A stretch of 22,018 nucleotides of DNA from JBFELO01 sp041552055 (lineage in GTDB: Bacteria; Acidobacteriota; Thermoanaerobaculia; Thermoanaerobaculales; Sulfomarinibacteraceae), in contig JBFELO010000079.1 of NCBI GenBank assembly GCA_041552055.1, forward strand, positions 1-22,018. The letters are read 5' to 3'. The stretch's first letter is position 1, and the number at the start of each line of letters is the position of its first letter. The notes beneath the pieces were generated by a model. It saw nothing but the letters and a program-made list of their open reading frames with translations, had not been told where the DNA came from and made no database searches. Shown piece after piece: positions 9,011 to 15,567 of the stretch. The position numbers and the translations under genes are program-made.

Positions 9011-9101
9011 CGTCTCCGTTTCCGTCTCCGTATCCGATCCCTTACCCGGTATCCAAGCTCGAGTCTGGCACGGATACGGGTACGGAGACAGGCACGGGAA
9101 G
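9011..9101. repeat. Hexamer-array inverted repeat, copy A
   Basis: The left arm is a run of YNTCCG-type hexamers (TCTCCG, TTTCCG, TCTCCG, TATCCG). The right arm carries the complementary CGGANA-type units. GTCTCCGTATCCG at 9024-9036 pairs with 9077-9089 at 12 of 13 positions, leaving a loop of about 40 bases. It lies between the convergent ends of the O-antigen ligase-like gene and the six-cysteine protein gene. The exact 13-mer recurs in copy B. No transposase is nearby. Confidence 0.75.
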
Positions 9102-9261
9102 ATTCCTGTGCTCGGGTGCTGCGTCAGGATTCGGAGTTGAGAGCAAGACGGGGGGCGCGACCCCGGACCCCACGTGTGGAGCGTACGGTTGGGAGACCAC
9201 GGTGGAGCCGGCCCCTGGTCTTGCATCCCCAGGTTCCGGCGTCGAAGGAGAAAAATACAGC
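9102..9261. other. Rest of convergent intergenic space, no gene seen
   Basis: This stretch holds no credible reading frame. It includes a GC-rich imperfect palindrome, GGGGGGCGCGACCCCGG, at about 9151-9167, and a weak CCTGG/CCAGG hairpin at about 9216-9235. Either could contribute to termination of the two converging genes, but neither is followed by a T run. Confidence 0.35.
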
Positions 9262-10074
9262 CTATTTCGCCGCGGCGATGCGTAGTCGTTCGCACCGGTC
9301 ACGACCGACGAAATCGGTGGGCCACTCGAGCCGGCACGAGTTGCGGATCACGTTGAAGGTCGCCTCGTCGAGCAGCACCGAGAAGCTGAACCTGCCGGCG
9401 ATCGCCCTCCGTGCACCCTCCTGTGCGGCCACGCACGCATCGAAGGTCCGATTGTCCTCGCCGCTGCGCGAGCGACAAAGATCGGCGATCCCGACGGCGC
9501 CCGTGAGCGGATCTTCGAACGCCGGCTGCGACTCCTGGAGCTCTGCCCGTCGAATCCGGCGCACCTCTCCGACCGACCGCGAGCCGTTCCTCCTGCATTC
9601 GCCCAGTGTCCGCATTGCGGGCCCGTACAGCGGCTGGTCCAGCTCGATGGATTCGCGAATGCCCCGTGTCGCTCGAGCGCACTCCTGGCTCGCGTCGATC
9701 AAACCATCGTAGGCCTCGGCGTAGCGCTCGGGAGCCCGCGATGCGGCCACCGAGTACCCCACGGTGTCGAGTCCGATGCTCGCCTCCAGCATCTGATCTC
9801 GCCAGTCTGCCGCGTAAAACCTCGTGTCGTCGTCAACCACCTCGGCCATGAGGTCGGCGACCGCCTCGAGGTTCTGCCGATACTCAGCCGCCAACTCGAC
9901 CAGGCCCTGCGGAGAGGAGGTCGCGCCCGGTGCCGGGGTCAGATCGACGAACACTGCGTACTCCGATGGCGGACGCAGAGCGATGTCCGCCGCCACATCG
10001 GACAGCCGCTGCTCCTGGGTCGCCGCAGATCCCACGAGCATCAGTGCAAGCAACGCCGCCGCGGAAACTCTCAT
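9262..10074 (-). CDS. Secreted six-cysteine protein of unknown function
   Basis: I do not recognise this 270-residue protein. It begins with a clear signal peptide (MRVSAAALLALMLVGSAATQ, probably cut after SAA or TQ). The ATG at 10074 is chosen because GGGAGG lies about six bases upstream; an earlier in-frame ATG at 10098 has no such site. The mature part is mostly helical and holds six cysteines, fitting disulfides in the periplasm or outside the cell. The C-terminal motif NSCRLEWPTDFVGRDRC resembles a short C-x-x-EWPxDF-x-x-x-x-C element I recall from many unrelated bacterial hypotheticals. The preceding DLCRSRSGEDNRTFDAC has similar spacing and may be a diverged duplicate. It is the next gene downstream of the TPR protein gene, separated by 236 bases containing repeat copy B. 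Confidence 0.8.
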   Translation of the reverse strand: MRVSAAALLALMLVGSAATQEQRLSDVAADIALRPPSEYAVFVDLTPAPGATSSPQGLVELAAEYRQNLEAVADLMAEVVDDDTRFYAADWRDQMLEASIGLDTVGYSVAASRAPERYAEAYDGLIDASQECARATRGIRESIELDQPLYGPAMRTLGECRRNGSRSVGEVRRIRRAELQESQPAFEDPLTGAVGIADLCRSRSGEDNRTFDACVAAQEGARRAIAGRFSFSVLLDEATFNVIRNSCRLEWPTDFVGRDRCERLRIAAAK

Positions 10075-10190
10075 GGCCGCCTCCCGCTCCGGATGCACGG
10101 TGATACTGACCTCCAGTCTAACTCGAACCTCTCGCGAGGTGTCTACCGCAGGCCTGTCACTTTGATTGGGGGGCTGGCGAATGCGTCATG

Positions 10191-10278
10191 CCGGTCTCCG
10201 TATCCGTATCCGAATCCTCACCCGGGTCCACCAGCCGAATCGGGCACGGAGACGGAAACGGGCGCGGAGACGGGCAAC
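10191..10278. repeat. Hexamer-array inverted repeat, copy B
   Basis: GTCTCCGTATCCG (10194-10206) is identical to the 13-mer of copy A, followed by one more TATCCG unit and CACCCGGGTCC. The right arm (about 10236-10278) holds ACGGAGACGGAAACGGG and CGGAGACGGG, complementary to YNTCCG units. The element starts about 30 bases beyond the stop of the TPR gene on the minus strand. It therefore sits in that gene's 3' region, as copy A does for its neighbours. Confidence 0.75.
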
Positions 10279-10310
10279 ACCCGGGAATCACCGCACACGG
10301 CGCGTCCTGC

Positions 10311-11567
10311 CTAGTTCGCGTACGACAGGATCTCCCGCGCGATCGGCGCATCGGGATCGTCCGGCGCCAGCTCGAGAAACCGGTTGAGATGCTGCTTCGC
10401 CGCCGCCGTATCACCGGTGTTGTAGAGCGCCATCCCGAGCAGGTAGTGGGACCGGGCGTCGTTCGGCTCGGCCTCCAGCACCTGCCGAAACGCCACGACA
10501 GCCCCCACCATGTCACCGTTGTTGTAGAGGTCGACACCGTGGTCGTACAGCCCCGTGCTGGTCCACGACGGATCGGCCTCCACCAGCCGCACCAGCGCCA
10601 GCTGCGCCCCCTCGAAGTCACCGAGCGCTCGGGCGGCGTCGTAGGAGATTCTGAGGGCATCGACGTTTGACGGGTCCTTTGTGATCGCCGTCGCGGCGAG
10701 CTCCGAGGCACGCGCGATATCTCCCTGGGACAGTGCAATGGTCCCGAGCACGACGTAGCCGTTCACCAGCTCGGGATCGAGCTCCAGTGCCTCCTCGAAC
10801 AGCGTTGCCGCTTCGGCCACGTTGCCTTCCCGATAGGCGCGCACTCCCTCGTTGAAGACCACCACGGCCGCATCGGGCCCGGCGCCGGCCGCTCGCATCG
10901 CCTCGGCCGCCTCGGCGGCCTGTTCGTCATCCCCCAGCCGGCGGTAGGCATCGAACCTCAGCTGGAGTGCCGGCAGGTTGTCGGGATCGAGCTCGAGCGC
11001 CGATTCGGTTGCGGCGGCGGCTGTCGAGTAGTCGCCCCTCTCGTGCGCCACCGAAGCGAGCGCCGTGTACCCCTCCGCCAGCTCCGGATCGATCTCGACC
11101 GCCTCCCGGAACAGCTCGGCCGCGCGATCCAGATCGCCGTCGTTCTTCGCCACCACCGCCTCGTTGTACGTCTCCACGGCCCGCGCCCGGAGGGAGGCCG
11201 ACTGGTCGACGGCCTGGGCGGCCTCCTCCAATGTCGCCATCACGAACTCGAGCGAGCCGGCCACGTCTTTCGGCCTGACCTCGTGGGTGAAGGCCTGGTA
11301 GCCCTCCTTCTCGAAGCTGTACGTGTAGGTCAGCACGGGGTCCATATGGGCGATGCTGAACTTACCCTTCTTGTTGGTGCTCTTGGTCATCGAGAAGTCT
11401 TCGCGCGCGTCCGTGGTGATCGTGATCGTCACGCCTTCGATCGGCTTCCCGGCGGTGTCCCTCACCACCCCGGTGATCCGCTCGTTCTGGGCTTCGACAC
11501 CCCGGCTCCCGAGAACGCACACCAGAGCCGTGAACAGCAGGACGACGGTTCGATTTCGATTGATCAC
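10311..11567 (-). CDS. Secreted protein with carboxypeptidase-regulatory-like domain and TPR repeats
   Basis: The 418-residue product has a signal peptide (MINRNRTVVLLFTALVCVLG, then SRGVEAQ). An Ig-like carboxypeptidase-regulatory domain follows at about 28-105, recognisable by ITGVVRDTAGKPIEGVTITI. Tetratricopeptide repeats fill about 125-410; clear ones contain NDGDLDRAAELFREAVEIDP, YREGNVAEAATLFEEALELD and NNGDMVGAVVAFRQVLEAEP. Such proteins are protein-interaction scaffolds in the periplasm or at the surface; no catalytic residues are seen. The start is GTG at 11567, set by GGAGGAGGG ending four bases upstream and by the signal peptide. It is transcribed in the same direction as the cupin gene upstream (170-base gap) and the six-cysteine gene downstream. 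No specific partner is evident. Confidence 0.88.
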   Translation of the reverse strand: MINRNRTVVLLFTALVCVLGSRGVEAQNERITGVVRDTAGKPIEGVTITITTDAREDFSMTKSTNKKGKFSIAHMDPVLTYTYSFEKEGYQAFTHEVRPKDVAGSLEFVMATLEEAAQAVDQSASLRARAVETYNEAVVAKNDGDLDRAAELFREAVEIDPELAEGYTALASVAHERGDYSTAAAATESALELDPDNLPALQLRFDAYRRLGDDEQAAEAAEAMRAAGAGPDAAVVVFNEGVRAYREGNVAEAATLFEEALELDPELVNGYVVLGTIALSQGDIARASELAATAITKDPSNVDALRISYDAARALGDFEGAQLALVRLVEADPSWTSTGLYDHGVDLYNNGDMVGAVVAFRQVLEAEPNDARSHYLLGMALYNTGDTAAAKQHLNRFLELAPDDPDAPIAREILSYAN

Positions 11568-11737
11568 GATCCCTCCTCCGGCCGCTCATGGGCAGGAATC
11601 ATCGCGGCGGCCGTCGGGTCGTCATGCTAGCAGAGACCGGGACCACCCTCGTGCCACCTCGGACAGGCCTTCGAGACCACACGGCGATTCGAATTCAGGG
11701 TGCCACGTCGGCAAGTCCGATTCGTGCCGGGGCCCCC

Positions 11738-12067
11738 TCAGCTGAACGGCAGGTAGTCCTCGCGCACCGGCGAGAACACCTCGATCACCACCGCGTCCTC
11801 GACGACGTCCGCGGCATGCACCACGTCCCTGGGAATCGACCAGCTGCTGCCCGGCACGGCATCGAAGCGGTCGCCGGCCACCGTGAAACGCAGTCGGCCG
11901 GACACGAGGTACCCGGTCTGCTCGTACGGGTGGCTGTGTGCCGGCACCTCGAACCCGGCATCCAGCCGAAACTCTCCGAGAAGGGTGTGCTCGCCGTGCA
12001 CCAGGGTCTTCATGCGGACACCAGGGAGCATCTCGTGGAAGCCGCCTCCGGCCGATTCCTTGAACAT
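11738..12067 (-). CDS. Small cupin-domain protein
   Basis: A single-domain cupin of 109 residues. The first cupin motif is present as PAHSHPYEQTGYLVSGRLRF, with metal-ligand candidates in HSH plus the Glu. The second motif is SWSIPRDVVHAA, supplying the last His. Small cupins of this type bind a divalent metal and may be dioxygenases, isomerases or ligand sensors; the substrate cannot be inferred. I chose the ATG at 12067 because GGGAGG lies about six bases before it. The reading frame stays open far upstream, but that part is antisense to the sugar dehydrogenase gene and is not coding-like. No signal peptide is visible, so it is cytoplasmic. Confidence 0.82.
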   Translation of the reverse strand: MFKESAGGGFHEMLPGVRMKTLVHGEHTLLGEFRLDAGFEVPAHSHPYEQTGYLVSGRLRFTVAGDRFDAVPGSSWSIPRDVVHAADVVEDAVVIEVFSPVREDYLPFS

Positions 12068-12334
12068 CGCAAGCCTCCCGTCGAGCGGGGCGATGCCCGC
12101 GCCACGCGCCATCACCCCTGACAGGTCATACGAACGAGCTGCCGCTGCGTTTCTCCACCACCGTCCTCGAGGGCCCCCCACCTTGATCTCATCGGTCCGG
12201 ACGTGTCCGCCTGCGTTTTCGTGAGCGTGGTCACAACCGCCACCTCCATCCGGAAGGCGCCCGCGTGATGTCGTGTTCACCATAGCTGCAGGGACGACCG
12301 CCGGCGATGCATCCTCCGGCCAACAGGGTGAGGC

Positions 12335-14113
12335 ATGGACCCAGCGCGAAATATCGAGCGCATCCGAACCAGACCGACCGTGTGGCGGCGCGCAATCGCC
12401 GCCACACTGATCGCGATTACGTCGCACGCGGCGACGGCGCGGCACGCGGACTGCCAGGGCCTCGCGGTCGACCTCCAGCCCGTTGTCTCGGGCGGGCTGC
12501 AGCGGCCGCTGGCGATCGCGGATCCCGGCGACGGAACGGGCCGATTGTTCATCGTCCAGCTGACCGGGGAGATCCTGATCTGGGACGGGACCGAGCTGCT
12601 GCCGACGCCGTTCCTCGACGTCAGCTCCCTGATCAGCTGCTGCGGCGAGCGGGGTCTGCTCGGTCTGGCATTTCATCCCGACTACGACAGCAACGGCGAG
12701 TTCTTCATCGACTACACACGACTCAGCGACGGCGCCACGGTGGTCGCACGGTACACCGTCTCGGCCGGCGACCCCAACCTCGCCGATACAGCCTCCGCCA
12801 TGGTGCTGCTCACCGTCCCCCAGCCGTACGCCAACCACAACGGTGGGCACTTGGCGTTTGGCCCGGATGGCTACCTGTACATCGGGCTCGGTGACGGGGG
12901 CAGCGGCGGCGACCCGGACGGCAACGGCCAGAACCCCGCGACCCTTCTGGGCAGCCTGCTGCGCATCGACGTCGACGGCACCGATCCGGGCCTGGAGTAC
13001 GCCGTTCCGCTCGACAACCCGTTCGTCGGTGATCCGGCCGGCCGCGACGAGATCTGGGCGTACGGCCTCCGCAACCCGTGGCGATTCAGCTTCGATCGCC
13101 TGACCGGCGATCTCTTCATCGGCGACGTGGGCCAGGCCGAGGTCGAGGAGATCGACTTTCAGCCGGTGGCGAGCGCCGGCGGCGAGAACTACGGCTGGAA
13201 CATCATGGAGGGCAGCACCTGCTACGGCGGCGGCACGGGCTGCAACGACGGCACTCTGGTGCTGCCGATCCTGGAGTACACCCACGACCTGGGCCGATCG
13301 GTCACCGGGGGCTTCCGATACCGCGGCACCGACTTCCCGCGGTTGCAGGGAGTGTATCTCTACGCCGACTACTCATTCGGCACGATCTGGGGCACGGTCC
13401 CGCGCTGCGACGGGGCATGGGAGTCTCGGGTGCTCGCCGAAGCACCCTTCCCGCTGAGCACGTTTGGGGAGGATGCGGCCGGCGAACTGTACGTCGCCGG
13501 TTACTCCTTCACCAACGGCTCCATCCACCGTGTGGTGGTCGCCGCGGGCACCGGTGGCCCCACCACGGGAGTCGATCCCTCGCCGCTGGACCTCGCTCCA
13601 GCCCGTGTCACTGAAACGGCCAGCGCAGAGTTCCTCGTCTCCAACCTCAACACCGGGCCGGAGGCGCTCTTGATCACCGGCATTGCGCTCGCCGACACCA
13701 CGAGGTTCGCATTCAACGTGGACGGCGGCTCGGCACCGTGCGGGAGCGTGACACCGTGCCTCGGTCCGGGAGAAAGCTGCACCCTAGAGATCACCTTCTC
13801 GTCGCCGTCTCCCGACTCGTACGCCACCGTGCTGACGCTGACCGGCAACTCGCCGTCGGTCGCGGTCCCTATCACCGCCACGTCGTACGAGCCGTGCACG
13901 CTCCAGCCCCATCGCACCCTGCAATCGGGCACCGTGTCCGACGCGCGACTCGAGCAGGCCTGCCTCACCGTCACCGCCGGCCCGTACGCTATCGTGGCGC
14001 CCGGGGATGTCACGCTCCTGGCGGGTCAGCGGATCGTTCTCCGAAACGGCTTCTCCGTCGGTTCGGGCGCCACCTTCTCCGGCGCGATCGACCCCGTGCT
14101 GGCTCTGCCGTGA
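12335..14113 (+). CDS. Secreted PQQ-dependent sugar dehydrogenase-like beta-propeller with SPD-2/Hydin-like and C-terminal sorting-type domains
   Basis: A 592-residue exported protein. A basic N-terminus and short hydrophobic segment (17-37) form a signal peptide. Residues 45-405 match the soluble glucose/sorbosone dehydrogenase propeller: GERGLLGLAFHPDY at 104-117, ANHNGGHLAFGPDGYLYIGLGDGG at 166-189 (His168 is the candidate catalytic base), LLRIDVDG at 208-215, YGLRNPWRFSFD and YLYADYSFGTIWG. Family members oxidise sugars or related alcohols with PQQ in the periplasm. Residues about 411-517 form an Ig-like choice-of-anchor/SPD-2-type domain. Residues 520-592 are a compact C-terminal module (GDVTLLAGQRIVLRNGFSVGSG) that recurs in the remnant downstream and probably serves surface location. 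AGGGTG lies five to seven bases before the ATG. The substrate is unknown and PQQ use is inferred from family. Confidence 0.87.
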   Translation: MDPARNIERIRTRPTVWRRAIAATLIAITSHAATARHADCQGLAVDLQPVVSGGLQRPLAIADPGDGTGRLFIVQLTGEILIWDGTELLPTPFLDVSSLISCCGERGLLGLAFHPDYDSNGEFFIDYTRLSDGATVVARYTVSAGDPNLADTASAMVLLTVPQPYANHNGGHLAFGPDGYLYIGLGDGGSGGDPDGNGQNPATLLGSLLRIDVDGTDPGLEYAVPLDNPFVGDPAGRDEIWAYGLRNPWRFSFDRLTGDLFIGDVGQAEVEEIDFQPVASAGGENYGWNIMEGSTCYGGGTGCNDGTLVLPILEYTHDLGRSVTGGFRYRGTDFPRLQGVYLYADYSFGTIWGTVPRCDGAWESRVLAEAPFPLSTFGEDAAGELYVAGYSFTNGSIHRVVVAAGTGGPTTGVDPSPLDLAPARVTETASAEFLVSNLNTGPEALLITGIALADTTRFAFNVDGGSAPCGSVTPCLGPGESCTLEITFSSPSPDSYATVLTLTGNSPSVAVPITATSYEPCTLQPHRTLQSGTVSDARLEQACLTVTAGPYAIVAPGDVTLLAGQRIVLRNGFSVGSGATFSGAIDPVLALP

Positions 14114-14231
14114 CGCTGGCAACACTCCTCGCGAAGCGCTTTCAAGAAACATTCTCCAAGCAAGGCAATAGTTCTGATTCGCAATACTCGGACATTTTCG
14201 CAACAGATTCTCATCACGACATCGGTTGGCT
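14114..14231. other. AT-rich spacer after the dehydrogenase gene
   Basis: This stretch is markedly poorer in G and C than its surroundings, especially about 14140-14220. It has no credible reading frame or promoter. It separates the dehydrogenase gene from a decayed secreted-protein gene. Confidence 0.5.
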
Positions 14232-14255
14232 CCGCCACCATGCTGGTGGTGGCGG
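14232..14255 (+). terminator. Perfect 9-bp hairpin downstream of the dehydrogenase gene
   Basis: CCGCCACCA (14232-14240) and TGGTGGCGG (14247-14255) form a perfect stem around the six-base loop TGCTGG. No T run follows, so as a terminator it would be non-canonical. It could also be a remnant of the decayed gene that begins here. Confidence 0.35.
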
Positions 14256-14756
14256 CGCGCCCGGCACCGGTCCGTTCGCGCCCGAAGTGTTCGAGACCTC
14301 GCTCGCGAACAACTCCATCGCGCGATGCCCGGACTGCCATCTCGCAGACACCGGCGCCAGAGCGTGGTTTCGGGGCTGTGGCCGGGTACCTCCACGGCCA
14401 CCGAGACCATCCCCGTCTGGTGGGAGCTGACCGCGATCGCGTGTGATGACGGCGACAGCACCGGCGATCTCGCGACCGCGACCGTGCCCTTCCGCGTCGA
14501 CGCGGGCGAGACCGTCACGTGTCTCTTCACCAACTCGTCAGCCTGCAACCCGCTCGAGCTCACCGGCGTGACCGTGACCACGATCGAGCTCTACCAGGGG
14601 TGTCCGTCGATCGCCGCCGGGCCCGATTTCACCATCGCCAGCCCGGGCGACGTCACGTCAGAGGCCAGCGAGTGGATCGCGCTGCGGAACGGCTTCGCTG
14701 TCCACTCCGGCGCGAGATTTACCGCGGAGATCGATACGCTGTTGGTGCCGCCGTGA
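14256..14756 (+). pseudogene. Frameshifted remnant of a secreted protein (prealbumin-like domain plus C-terminal module shared with the dehydrogenase)
   Basis: No intact gene is present, but two reading frames join into a recognisable C-terminal part. The first (to about 14358) reads PFAPEVFETSLANNSIARCP and continues to ADTGA with GC-rich third positions. The second (from about 14359) reads SVVSGLWPGTSTATE, then WELTAIACDDGDSTGDLATA and VDAGETVTCLFTN. This second pattern is common in prealbumin-like repeats of bacterial secreted proteins. One missing C in the CC at 14357-14358 would fuse the two frames. The last 60 residues (PDFTIASPGDVT, ALRNGFAVHSGARF) are paralogous to the C-terminal module of the dehydrogenase gene upstream. 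No start codon, signal peptide or ribosome site is visible. Hairpins GGGAC/GTCCC (14766-14779) and GCACC/GGTGC (14780-14792) follow the stop. Confidence 0.65.
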
Positions 14757-14874
14757 TCGGCTGATGGGACGTTCGTCCCGCACCCGTGGTGCGGTCCGCT
14801 CTAGCCCGCACTTTTCACCGGTGTTCGTCGCGAGGACGTCCTGGGGGGAAGTCTCCGCTGGGTCAGGAGCATCG

Positions 14875-14982
14875 TTCGATCCCGATGGCGATACCGATAG
14901 CGAGACCGACGAATCTGGTCGGTATCGGAATCGGTTTTCGGTATCGGTATCGACCATCCCCGTCCGATCTACGCGGCGGTGA
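14875..14982. repeat. Hexamer-array inverted repeat, copy C (first of a tandem pair)
   Basis: The left arm is TTCGATCCCGAT followed by GATACC/GATAGC-type hexamers. After a short loop, the right arm is built of GGTATC units (GGTATC, GGAATC, GGTTTTC, GGTATC, GGTATC), so the halves pair imperfectly over about 20-30 bases. Copy D follows at a period of 108 bases. The element is in the 3' region of both the plus-strand remnant and the minus-strand cyclic-nucleotide-binding gene. Confidence 0.8.
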
Positions 14983-15079
14983 TTCGATCCCGATAGCGAT
15001 ACCGATAGCGATACCGATGGTGCGTGTCGGTATCGGTTTTCGGTATCGACCATCCCGTTCTGATCCGAGCGGCGGTTCG
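14983..15079. repeat. Hexamer-array inverted repeat, copy D (second of a tandem pair)
   Basis: It begins with the same TTCGATCCCGAT as copy C and ends with the same ATCGACCATCCC and a GCGGCGG tail. Its right arm has two fewer hexamers than copy C (GGTATC, GGTTTTC, GGTATC), a 12-base difference. The loop sequences differ (TGGTGCGTG against CGAATCTG), so the stems are conserved better than the loop. The copy ends about 45 bases before the stop of the minus-strand gene. Confidence 0.8.
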
Positions 15080-15125
15080 CGGCCGCAGCAGGAGACTGGC
15101 GAGAAGCGCGGACTTGGACCTCTGC

Positions 15126-15567
15126 TCAACGGGTTTCGAGCGGCAGATTCTTGACGATCGCCTGCAGCTTGCGCATCGTGTCGACGTGGCGCCTGAGGTA
15201 GATCTTCGAGATTCGGGTCTGCAGCGCGTACGCCATCTTCAGATCCTGGTCAACCGCTTGAGCACCGAGGCCTCGATTCGGAGCAACTCGGAGTCCTCGA
15301 CACATTGTGCCGTCACCGTGTGCTCGGCGAGATCCAGACACACCCAGGAGCCGAAAATCTCTCCCGTCCCCAGTTGATCCACAAGGACGCTGATGTCTCC
15401 CCTGCCCGGCAGCGACAGGGCGATCCGACCCGTGAGCACCACGTACAGGTTGTCGGCCCTTTCTCCCTGCAGGTAGACGGTGTCGCCGTCGCGAGCCCCG
15501 ACCGTCGCACGCCTGCCAGCATTCCAGACCCGCCACGCCTGGGTTGCCCGTGTCGGTCTGCGGTCAA
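15126..15567 (-). pseudogene. Cyclic-nucleotide-binding-domain protein, broken by two apparent single-base losses
   Basis: The central frame encodes most of a cNMP-binding (Crp-like) domain: DGDTVYLQGERADNLYVVLT, GRIALSLPG, LGTGEIFGSW and ELLRIEASVLKRL. This frame has no usable start codon and stops at 15239. An extra base at the single C of 15251 would continue it as KRLDQDLKMAYALQTRISKI and onward to NLPLETR, stop at 15126. An extra G in the GGG run at 15541-15543 would join the front to a TTG at 15567 (MTADRHGQ), which overlaps the TGA of the phosphatase gene. With both bases restored the gene is 444 bases, 147 residues. No DNA-binding domain follows, so it would be a ligand sensor rather than a transcription factor. 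Pseudogene or sequencing error cannot be decided here. Confidence 0.72.

Noticed and set aside
11651..11656. Sigma-54 promoter (TGGCAC on the minus strand) upstream of the TPR gene
   Set aside because: The required TTGC element at the fixed spacing is absent.
12068..13285. Long minus-strand extension upstream of the cupin and antisense to the dehydrogenase
   Set aside because: The extension has no motifs and the cupin has its own ribosome site at 12067. The plus strand encodes a full beta-propeller.
14110..14430. Small GTG-started gene with a CPDCH haem-binding motif overlapping the dehydrogenase stop
   Set aside because: No ribosome site, an AT-rich non-coding-like first third, and a single CxxCH without cytochrome c context. 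The frame is better explained as the front of the frameshifted remnant.
14875..15079. CRISPR-like array
   Set aside because: Units are six bases, degenerate and inverted, with no spacers of uniform length and no cas genes.
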